From Eutreptiella sp. 'Long Island Sound 2002' (lineage: Eukaryota > Euglenozoa > Euglenophyceae > Eutreptiales > Eutreptiaceae), in the NCBI GenBank assembly GCA_964036045.1, contig OZ038385.1, positions 58,251,919-58,315,918 on the forward strand: a stretch of 64,000 bases of DNA. The letters run 5' to 3'. The notes beneath the pieces were generated by a model, which worked only from the letters and a program-made list of their open reading frames with translations, ran no database searches and had not been told where the DNA came from. Shown in pieces: positions 50,753-60,400 of the stretch (the first letter of the stretch is position 1; each line of letters begins with the position of its first letter). A program made the translations under genes and the position numbers.

Positions 50753-53566
50753 ATGGCGGAACCCGCGGCACCACGCAAGACACGCCCCCGATCTCCGACG
50801 CTGGACGAAGCACACGAGGTCATCAGGGCGCTGGGACTCAGAGACGGCGAAGGAGACCCCCCACAAGAGGACGCGGGCACAGACTCCGACCTGGAGGCAT
50901 TGCCGGAGCCCCCCGCGGGGGGCGCGCCCGCGGAACCTGCGCCGCCGGCGGGCAGCGTATCCGCGATCTGCCCCGCGTGGAAACGGGGCCATTGCACCGG
51001 CGAAGGCTGGTGCCCCAGACAGCACCCCCAGCCCGATGCCGACGACGGAGCGTTGCCCGAGGTGAAACCCGCGGCCGCACGCGCCGCCCTACGCTACGGG
51101 GTGACGCAGGGCTGGATCCTGGATGAGACCGCGCGCGGCAGCGTGAACATCCAGGAGGCCGTCGACCGCGTCACCCACGCGGGACAGGCGGCGGTGGCCC
51201 TGCACACCCGGGGCCGCCACGGTGGACCCGCAGAGGGGATCATTGTGGATCCCTCGGGAATGGTGCTGGTCCTGGCGGCGGACATGGCCCGAGGGGTGCT
51301 CCACGTGTCCCGCGTGCGGCGGGCGTGCCCCCAGTGGACCATCCAGGTGTACACCCCCCCGCGGGCGTGGCCCTTTTCCACATGGGCGGTGCTCGCCGTC
51401 ATGTGGCACCTGGCACCAGAGGACGCCCCCACAGGGACCGCGGAGGACATCGCCCGGGACCTCCACACCTGGCCGGCCGACCAGGAATACCCCTGGCGCA
51501 GGCCCCGGGGCGGCCTCCCGGTGGCACCAGCAGCGGAGGGGCTCAGCCTCGCGGCAACCCTCCAACGGCACCCCGACAAGTATGCACGCCACTTCCTGCA
51601 GACGGGCACGGTCCCGGCCGCCCCGCCAGACTCCAAGTGGCGATGGGACGCAGGGGTGGCGCAACCACTGCCGGGCCCCTGGACCCTCCCGTTGTGGTAC
51701 TTACCAATGGGCACCTTGGCCCACGCCACCCAGGCCGTCAAGGGGGCCTTCCCGCAGCCGCCCCTCCCCGGCGTGGCCCTGCTCCGCAGCCTGCAGGCGG
51801 GGGCTGCCTGGGTACGGTGGAGGGAAGGGAAGGGGCGCTCGAGCCCCTATTTCCCCATGGTCCAAGGCCAGGCGCTGATTCATGCCGAGGGAATGGGGAC
51901 CGTGGAATGGGGGGCGATCGTGCCCGGCACGGCGTGCAGGTGGATCACGGCGGCCGCCCCACAGCCCATGCGGTCGCCGCCGGCGTGCCACCGCCTCCTA
52001 CGGATGGTCCCCTCATTGGCCCCCCGGCACGCCTTTACAAGGGACGTGTGGAAGGCCGTACTGAGCCACACCAGGGAGTGGCTGACGAACCCGGGTACGC
52101 GGTACCCGCCGGGACCGGTGCTCGAACAGCTCACGGCCCCCACACCCGGGGTCCTCCACGCCCTACACAGGGCGTCGGCCCTCACGAAGCAGCTCAACGA
52201 TGAAGTGCTGGACCTGGCGCTGGAGCCGCTGCGGGTGCTCTACCCGCAGGCACACATCCCACCCGCGGGCACGTCCAACCGCCTAGGCCGCCTGGGGTTG
52301 CAGCGCCGCGTCGAGGCCGCGCACCCAGGAGGCGTGGTGGAACAGTGGCTAACGCTCCGCAATCCGTCCGCCGCGGAGGGCCACTGGTACCTGCACCAGC
52401 TCCTCTTCCAGCCACGGGCAGCCCCGGAACACCGCCGGCAGGACCCGTACCACACGCACCCGGAGCGCCGGGGCGCGCAAAACTACCCACAGCCAATCCC
52501 GCCCGCCCTCCCGCCGGGGCAGGGCCCGGAGGCGCTACAGCGGGGCCCCCCGCTCGACACCGCCACCACGGTACAGCAGTGGGGAGGCGACGATGCGAGC
52601 GGTACCGAGCCGGACTGCACGAACTGCGGAGCGGTGGCCTGGATGGCAGCCTGCAGGCACCTCACCCGAGATACCACGGGACTCCGGCAGTACAGACCCA
52701 CGGACCGCACGGCGCTGGCGTCCGCGGTCGCGGCCGTCACCATGGGTCCAGTGGCGGCGTGGCCGGCGCAGCTGCTGCCCCACGTCCCCTGCCGCGACAC
52801 GCGGCCCCGACGGCCGGCCGCGACACACGAGCCGACGGCGCCCCTCACGGCGGAGCAACTATACGTCGTCGCGGCGGCTTTGCTAGCAGACGGCGGGGAG
52901 AGCTTCGTCCACCACCACGGCCCGGCGCAAATTGCGGGGTGCATACAAGGGCCCCAGCGCGATGCATCAGACCCGTGGCATGCCACACTCCGCGGGCGCA
53001 CCCGCGTCTGGGGTGCGGGCGATGGCGCACCCCCGCCCGGGCCTAAGCAGGGGGAGGCGCTGGTACTGCAGACGGCAGGATACCAAGCCATCGTACACGG
53101 CCACGCCGGAGGGTACCGGTCGCACGTCCTGGCCGGAGGCCGATGGGCGGTCTGGCACAGCACCGCCAGGCAAGGGGCATTCCCGCCCCTGTCCCACGTC
53201 GACTGGCGACAGGGGCCCACCCAGGCCTACTACATGTCGGCGGCCCCCTGGCCGCTGGCGGTCCTGCTGCACACGGTCAGCGCCCCCAACAAGAGGCAGG
53301 AACCGGGGTGGGTCAACCCCCCCGCACTGGTGTGGAGCCCCGACCAGGAGGAGCATCTACGGGCCGCGTGGCAGGGAGACGCCATCAGGGCCACGGACGT
53401 CCCGGACCTCCACGCGGGGCCCATCACGCACTCCGCCCAGCGGCTACCCTGGCGGTGGCCCAACGGGGGCAGCAGAACCCACAGTGGGTGGTCTGCATGT
53501 TCAGCCCGGCGGACGCGCACGTCGTCGTCTGCGACCCTGAACGCCTGCCGGGGCCCGAAGCCGTGA
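50753..53566 (+). CDS. LINE ORF1: CCCH zinc finger and USP-like domain
   Basis: The start is the ATG at 50753, the first after the repeat array; the frame is open upstream only through the array. Residues 73-91 form a CCCH zinc finger (C73, C81, C87, H91; spacing 7-5-3), a class usually binding RNA. Residues 624-633, NCGAVAWMAA, align with the Cys box of ubiquitin-specific proteases (NxGNTCYMNA), with Ala629 in the place of the catalytic Cys. Residues 786-792, GGYRSHV, followed by GGRWAVWHS and AYYMSAAPW, match the His box region (GHYxSYV...GxWYxFDDS...AYxLFY), with Gly in the place of the catalytic His. The domain thus looks like an inactive USP fold. The real protein probably leaves this frame near 53440-53475: the last 30 codons here look like noise and the neighbouring frame takes over. 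Confidence 0.75.
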   Translation: MAEPAAPRKTRPRSPTLDEAHEVIRALGLRDGEGDPPQEDAGTDSDLEALPEPPAGGAPAEPAPPAGSVSAICPAWKRGHCTGEGWCPRQHPQPDADDGALPEVKPAAARAALRYGVTQGWILDETARGSVNIQEAVDRVTHAGQAAVALHTRGRHGGPAEGIIVDPSGMVLVLAADMARGVLHVSRVRRACPQWTIQVYTPPRAWPFSTWAVLAVMWHLAPEDAPTGTAEDIARDLHTWPADQEYPWRRPRGGLPVAPAAEGLSLAATLQRHPDKYARHFLQTGTVPAAPPDSKWRWDAGVAQPLPGPWTLPLWYLPMGTLAHATQAVKGAFPQPPLPGVALLRSLQAGAAWVRWREGKGRSSPYFPMVQGQALIHAEGMGTVEWGAIVPGTACRWITAAAPQPMRSPPACHRLLRMVPSLAPRHAFTRDVWKAVLSHTREWLTNPGTRYPPGPVLEQLTAPTPGVLHALHRASALTKQLNDEVLDLALEPLRVLYPQAHIPPAGTSNRLGRLGLQRRVEAAHPGGVVEQWLTLRNPSAAEGHWYLHQLLFQPRAAPEHRRQDPYHTHPERRGAQNYPQPIPPALPPGQGPEALQRGPPLDTATTVQQWGGDDASGTEPDCTNCGAVAWMAACRHLTRDTTGLRQYRPTDRTALASAVAAVTMGPVAAWPAQLLPHVPCRDTRPRRPAATHEPTAPLTAEQLYVVAAALLADGGESFVHHHGPAQIAGCIQGPQRDASDPWHATLRGRTRVWGAGDGAPPPGPKQGEALVLQTAGYQAIVHGHAGGYRSHVLAGGRWAVWHSTARQGAFPPLSHVDWRQGPTQAYYMSAAPWPLAVLLHTVSAPNKRQEPGWVNPPALVWSPDQEEHLRAAWQGDAIRATDVPDLHAGPITHSAQRLPWRWPNGGSRTHSGWSACSARRTRTSSSATLNACRGPKP

Positions 53567-54447
53567 TCCGCGTGGCAGACTGCACACGCATGATCATCAA
53601 GGCGCTGCGGGAGGGCGAACACCACGCCCTCCTGCTCCAGGTCAGGCTGAAGGACAACGCCCGGGCGGCGAGGCCGGGAGTGTGGCCGGCAGCGGCGCAC
53701 CCCGCCGACCTGGAGCTCCAGCTGGCGGTCCCGACCACGGTGTACCACTGGCTACAGGCCTTCCACGACCTGCGGTGGAGGAGCAAACCCGACCGCCAAA
53801 TCGGCTCCACGCACTGGCAAACGTGGCTGGAAGCAGACGTGCAGCGTGATGCCATCCGAGGCCTCGGGCCCGCGCCCGCGACGCGAGCCCTCGATGCGGC
53901 GGCCCCGGGCCGCACGCTGGCACCACACACGGTGCCGCTGGCCAACCTGCCCTTCGAACCAGCGGCGGAGGGCGCCATTCGGAAGTCGGTGCAGCTCCCC
54001 CCGGCGCGAGGGGCCACGGAGCCGACGAAATGCCCCCTGTGTGCGGACAAGTACTACACCAGCGGGGCGATGCTGGAACACCTGGCGTGGCACGCGGTGC
54101 ACGCTGCGGCCCCGGCGGACGGCAAGGAGGCGGCCGCCAACATCCTGCAGGGGAGAGCACGGAGGTCCCCGTGGCACGCCCCGTACACCCGGCGCCCCCC
54201 GCCCCAGGCAGCCGACCACGCAGATGGAGGTGAGGAGGCACCCGGAGCGGCCCCGGGGGCCGGCGGTGCGGCCCCACCAGGGCCCATGTCCATCCCCGCG
54301 GGGCTGGCCCCCCTGGCCCCCCTGACTCCCCCGGTCCCCCGGGCCCCCTTGTGGGCCCCGCTGGGAACGGGCTCAGCGGATGCGGCGCACCCAGATGCCC
54401 TGGCGGCACCAGCGAACCCGGCGGCGATGCCGACGCGGGATAGCTGA
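53470..54447 (+). CDS. LINE ORF1 continuation in the next frame: C2H2 finger and Pro-rich linker
   Basis: This frame is one base behind the previous ORF and reads convincing protein (QNPQWVVCMFSPADAHVVV...). It contains a C2H2 zinc finger, CPLC-x12-HLAWH, at 54031-54093, then an Ala/Pro-rich linker, and stops at TGA 54445-54447. The next ORF is in the same frame immediately after this TGA. No canonical slippery heptamer in the right frame is visible near 53465 (there is only a G5 run), so a one-base deletion explains the frame change at least as well as programmed frameshifting. Confidence 0.7.
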   Translation, partial: QQNPQWVVCMFSPADAHVVVCDPERLPGPEAVIRVADCTRMIIKALREGEHHALLLQVRLKDNARAARPGVWPAAAHPADLELQLAVPTTVYHWLQAFHDLRWRSKPDRQIGSTHWQTWLEADVQRDAIRGLGPAPATRALDAAAPGRTLAPHTVPLANLPFEPAAEGAIRKSVQLPPARGATEPTKCPLCADKYYTSGAMLEHLAWHAVHAAAPADGKEAAANILQGRARRSPWHAPYTRRPPPQAADHADGGEEAPGAAPGAGGAAPPGPMSIPAGLAPLAPLTPPVPRAPLWAPLGTGSADAAHPDALAAPANPAAMPTRDS

Positions 54448-57400
54448 CTCCAGGAGGACACGACGGGCGACGCCCTGTGGCTCCTCTCGTGGAACCTGCG
54501 CAACGGCCTCGTGCCGCCAGACCGGTCCCTCCGGGACACACTCCGGCGGCGCAGGGGGCCGGCGGCCTGCACCGACAAGGAGCACCTCATCACCGGCATG
54601 CTGCCCCAGGAGGGGGGCTTTGCCATCATGCTCCAGGAAACGGGGATCGCCACCAGGGCGCAGGAGATGCACGTGGCCGCGGCGCTCCGGGACAAGGGGT
54701 ACACCGCCTACTTCAGCAGCCGGCTGGCGGAGACGGGGGCCACCTCCACCTCGAGAGGGGGGGGCCTCCTCACCGCGGTCAGCAGCAAGTACGTGGCGGA
54801 GCACGAGGTGCTCAGCTTCACGGAAATTGTCCCCGGGAAAGCCGCGGCCCTGGAGATCCGCACGGACGGGGGAGGCCTCACCCTCATCAACGTCCACGGG
54901 CCGCAAGCAGGTTGCTCCCCGTGGGCGGGACGGGCGGCGTTCTGGGCCGACATACAAATGTATGCCACGGCACGCAGCCTCGGCGGGAGACACCCGGTGA
55001 TCATCGCCGGTGACACCAACATCTACATGGATGTCCCCGCCAACCCGGCCACGGAGCATTTCCGAGCGGGCTGGGAAGCCTGCGGCTTCCGAAGAGCCGC
55101 GGCGGGCGGAGAGGAGGACATGACCCCCACGCTCCACCCGTCCCAGCACAGGGTGGACACTTTCCTGGTCAACGAGCCCCTCCTGCCGTGGTCCCTGCGG
55201 GAGAGCGTCTGGGCTCGCGGCATGGCACACCCCCAGGTGGTCGGCTCGGACCACCTCCCGGTCCGCCTGGCCCTGCCGGGCCTCCTCAGCGCAGCGGGGC
55301 ACGCGGCGATGCCCACCCCCTACAGCCACACGGAAGGCCGCCTCCTCCCGTACGATGCCGAGGCCGCGCCCGTCCAACACTGCCTGTGGGCGGCGGTCAC
55401 CGCCGCGCAGGATGAACCCTCACTGGCGCCCTGGCTGGGTCCCGCAGAGCAGCACGACTACGGGTCCATGCCCGCGGCTGCGGTGGGCAAGGTGTTCGAA
55501 CACCTCCACGCGACGCATGACGCCCTGGCGCGCGTGGTGGGACGCCGGCAGCCGTCTCCGGCGGGAACGGACCCGGCGGAGGGGGACCCCCCGGAGAGCG
55601 GAAAGCAGCTCCAGGCAGCGGTCCTCCGCTATAACACCCTGGCAGCGCGCGCCCCGGCAGCGTACCAGGCGGACGCGGCCAGGCATGGCATCCGGTCCGA
55701 GGCGGCGCTCCGACTCACGGAGGAACTGCAGAGTGTGTCGCCCGGGTTCCGCCCGACCACGCAGGGCCAGCTGCAGGAGGAGCTGGAGAGGCAAGCAGCC
55801 GCCCTCGAGGAGGACATTCGCCAGCTCCGCGCCCTCCTGGCGGCAGACCGCAAGCGCGCCATCAAGGAATTCTGGCGCCGCCACGCCCCCGACATCGCCC
55901 AGCGGTGGAAAGCCGTGCGGGGAGCCATAGAGGTAGAGGCCCCAGGCCCGTCAGGCCTCTGGAACGTGCGGGTTCCCAACACCCAAACGCTCCTCACGGA
56001 GGCCCACGACGTGATGTTCGCAGTTCGCGCCTTCTGGCGAGAACTGTATGACAAACGCCCGGTGGACCTCCCGGGTTTCCAGGCGGTCCTCGGCCGCCAC
56101 GTCCCCCGGGTCCCTGAGGGAGCCTGGACACAGGTCCAGCAGTACTCCATGCAGGACCTGAAGTCCGCCTTGGACAAGGCCGATGGCAAGGCCCCAGGCC
56201 CCAACCACGTGGAGGCCCGCTTCATCAAGGCCCTCCCGGCACCCGTCCAGTGGCTCCTGGTCCACTCCTACCGGGCCATCCTCCGCGGCGCCCCGCCACC
56301 GATGCACTGGAGGGACGCGCACATCTGGCTCAGCCCCAAGGTACCGGGCTCTGCCAGACTGGACGACTACAGGCCCATAGCCCTGGGCCAGCTGGACATG
56401 AAGCTGCTCACGGGCCCCCTCACCCAGCGCATCACGGAGGTGCTCACACGGCACGGGGTGGTCAGCGACTGGCAGCAGGGGGCCCTCCCTGGCTCCAACA
56501 CAGGCCCCCCGCTGTTCATGGCGCAGCGGCAGCTCCAGCGGGGAAGGCCCAACTACGTCTTCTCCTTCGACGCCCGCAAGGCCTTCGACACCGCCCCACA
56601 CGGCGCCCTCCACCTCATCCTGCGCCACCTCTCCGTGCCGCCGGACGTCATTGACCTCCTGCTCTTCCTCCACACGTGCGCCAGACTGCGCATCGTCACG
56701 GCACACGGGCTAACGCAGCCCGTCTACATGCTACGCGGCGTCCGGCAGGGCAACCCCGAGAGCCCCCTGCTGTACGCGCTCCTCCTGGAGCCTCTACTCA
56801 GGGCACAGGGGCACCGCCTGCGCCCGCCGGGAGGAGCCGAGCACGGCCTCATCCAGGCCTATATCGACGATTTGCTGGTGGTGGCCCACACGCTGCAGCA
56901 CTTCGTCGAGGGCGTGGAGGCGGTGGCCGCGTACCTGGGGATGATGGGCATGGAGCTCAACCCCCGCAAGTGCGCCATGGCCACCACGGAGGGGGTCCCG
57001 GGCCTGCAGCTACGCCTCTGCCCCCACCTGGAAAACCCGTGGCACTGGGTACCAGCGGCGGACTCCGTCCCCTACCTGGGACTCCAGCTGCAGCCGGACG
57101 GGGAGTTCTCCCTGCAGCGCAAGCACCGGCTACGCCTGGCGGCAGTGCACCACTGGTGCCTTAACACCCTCGCGCCACCGAAAGTGGTGCAGGACGTCAT
57201 CCTGGCGATCCTCGGAGGGGTGACGCAGTACGTCACCCCTTTCATCGCCGACGACTCCGACACTGCACGCCACCTGGACCACATCACGGTCCAGGTCGCG
57301 AAGGACAGGGCGCGGTACGCCTTCGACGCCTCGCGGGACAGCCTGCAGGATGACCGGACCCTGGGGCTTACACGGGTGCCCACGCGGTGCCAGCAGGCAG

Positions 57401-60400
57401 CGGTGGCCCTCGTGGGTACACTCGTCCACCACCGCGCAACCTCCGTGCGCGCGGAGGTCACCAAGATGTTCTGGGAGATAGCCGGCGCGCACGGAATATG
57501 CCCTGAGGTGCACTACCCCGTCCCGGAGTTCGCAACTCTGGCGGGAGGCGACTGGGTCCAGCGCATACCCCGGGCCCTGGCCGCCCTGGGAGTGGGGCTG
57601 TACAACCCCATCGAGTGCCCCAGGGCGGCTCATGTCCAACTACAGTCCCCGCCGGGCAAAATCGTCACGCTGCGCACCGCCAAGCTGCGACACCGCGACA
57701 CGTGCCGCCTGACGGTGCCACACGCAACGCCGTGGCATGGGCACCACGGGCCACGCCACCCCTTCCCCGACAACGACGATCCGTGGCCGACGGCGGTGCG
57801 GGAGTGCCTCGACCAATGCGCCGATGAACACCTCCATTACTGCCGCCATGAGCAAGGGCCCACCAACCACCCCGGGTGGCGCGATGCCCTGGCCCACCTC
57901 TTCCACACCACCGGCACGCGGGACCCCCGCCTGAGACTCGTCCACCCCACGAGGGCTAAGCAGGACGCCCACACCGGCCCACGGGTGACCCCAGACGGCC
58001 TGCACCTCCACGTCGGGGGCTACCGCCGCCGGAACGGCCTGTCCCCCCCCACGCGGGGGGCGGCGTACCACCCGCCGGCGGCCCTCATGTACATCCTCCG
58101 CGACGTACTCGCGGAAAGCGAGCACCAAGAGCCCAACGCGGACGTGGCGTGGCCAGAGCCCTTACGCCCCCGGCCCCACGCGCCGATGCCGTTGTGGCTG
58201 GTGACCACAGACGACCAGTGCACCCAAGCGGCGGGACAAGCGCAGCTCCGGGCCGAGTGGGTGATAGTGCAAGTGGGGGCAGGCCAGCCCGAACCCCGTG
58301 GACTCCCCCGTGGCACCGCCCTACTGGTGGCTACGGGGGTGCCGCACGACCCACACATGGCGGTGCACGCGCTGGAGGACCGTCCGGAGGACACAGGACA
58401 CTTGGTGGTACACCAGCGCGGAGGCCCGGCGTGGCTCAAGGAACATGTGACGGCGCTACGGTCCTGGACAAGCACGGTCGCCGGAGCGGAGATCCGGCTG
58501 CACGACCACCCGGCGATCAGCCCAGGCGACACCAGGGCGCTGAGCATGGACCAACTGACCCACAGCCACCCCGACGTCCGGTGGCACTCCACCGACCTCA
58601 ACGCGGGGTGGCTCAGCCCCACCGGATACTACTGGATCCCGGAGGCCTGGGGACACACCTCCTCTGACGCATCCGGGGGCGGACCCTGCAAACACGCCAC
58701 CAGCGTCGCTCTCGCCGCCGACCTCACCCGCACGTGGGCGGTGGCCATCCCGGGCACGGTGCCTGACGGAGAGGGGGTGGCCGCCTCCCTCCCCCTACAT
58801 TACGGTGCACACAGACCATGGGTCCACACGGTGGACGCCGAGGTCATCCTCCACCTCCTACGGCACGCAGATCGCGAGCGAACCACGGGGGTCCCCGCGG
58901 GCGCAGCGAAGGTGGTCAACCAGATGCCCCTGAGGTGGCTCCGGGACGGCCTGTGCGCGCGGGGGCAACACGCCGGGCACCCGTTCTGGTACGTCCGAGC
59001 CACCTCGCACCACAGTGACGCCCTACTGCACAAGGCGGACTGGGCGGCGTCCCAGGACACCGTCTTGCAGAACACGCCCCCGGGCCCTGGCCACGCCCAA
59101 CTCATCGTCGCCGGCCGTGACGGCCATCTCGATCTACGGCCCCCCACGATGCGGGTGCTCGGCGAGGTCGCACAACGGGCGCAGACGGACCATGCGCTGA
59201 CGCACCGGGGACACACACCTCTGGGCGCGGCCCACGCCACGGCCTACGTCCACGCCCGGGACCTCACCGCGGCGGCCACCAACCGCCGGGCGCTGCGGGC
59301 CCGAGACGGCCACACGCCGGTGCAGCGCAGGCTCCGCGTCCGGAAGGAAGGGCTCTCCGGCGTCGCCATCGTCCCGCAGCCGTGCCTTTTCTGCGGCGGC
59401 CGGGAAGAGACCCCGGTGCACATGCACGTGGGCTGCACCCACTCGCGGCTCCTCTGGCCCCACTACCGCCAGGCGGTGCACGAGGCGGCCCGCCACCTCC
59501 CACCTGGGGACAAGGCCCTGTGGGTGGCCTCGTGGCGCTCCGCAGGCGCCACGTGGACGGAGGTGTTCTGCTCCGGACTGGTGCCCGAGGACGCGGAGGC
59601 GCAGCTCCGCGCCATAACCCGATACGACCCGCCGGGAGGGACCTCGGTGGACGACTTCCTCCACCACATGCTCCGGCTAGGGGACTTCGCGTGGGAGCTT
59701 CGCAACCACCGGCTGGAGCAACTCCTCCACGACCCCCTAAGCGCGGCGGCCCGGGCGCACCGGTGGCTCACTGCGGCGGAGGGCGACCACCCTCCCCCTC
59801 CCCCGCGCCCTGACAAGGACTTCGTAGCCTCCCTCCGCGTTGTGAATGGCACTCTGGAGTGCCCACTCCAAGAGGGCCCCCACCCGTATCAGGACCTGCC
59901 GGGGGGGTTCTCGAGGCACCTGCAAGACGCCCTTTTCCCACCGTGGATCATCGGGCGCGGCTCCATGACCGCATGGGAGGCGCGCATCGTGGGAGAGGAG
60001 TGGGCGCGGGAGTGGGGCCGGTGGTGCGCCGCCACGCGCGCCCCGGAGACCCCTGCGCAACGATACGCCGCCATCCCGCTCCGGGGGTGGGGGCCGGACA
60101 CCCGGCCGAGACCCACCATGGTCCGAGGGGCGGGACCTGACCGCCCGTGGGACGCGGCGACAGGGGAATGGCTGCAGGCGGCCCCAGGGCCGCAAACGGG
60201 ATGGGCTGGGGACGTATCCTCACTCGTCAGGACGCCCGTCCCGCCCCGCATCGTCCTTCACACCGCCAACGTGCTCCGGGCCACGGAGATACGCACGTGG
60301 GGACACGCTGCGGCCACCGTCCGGTGGCAACCCCCAGAGGACGGGGCCACCCAACTCACCGTGGCGCACTTCAAAGCGGGGGGGCCGGTATACGACGACG

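Noticed and set aside
53440-53475. Programmed -1 frameshift site in the LINE
   Set aside because: No X XXY YYZ heptamer in the correct frame. Only a G5 run, so a one-base deletion is at least as likely; reported as open.
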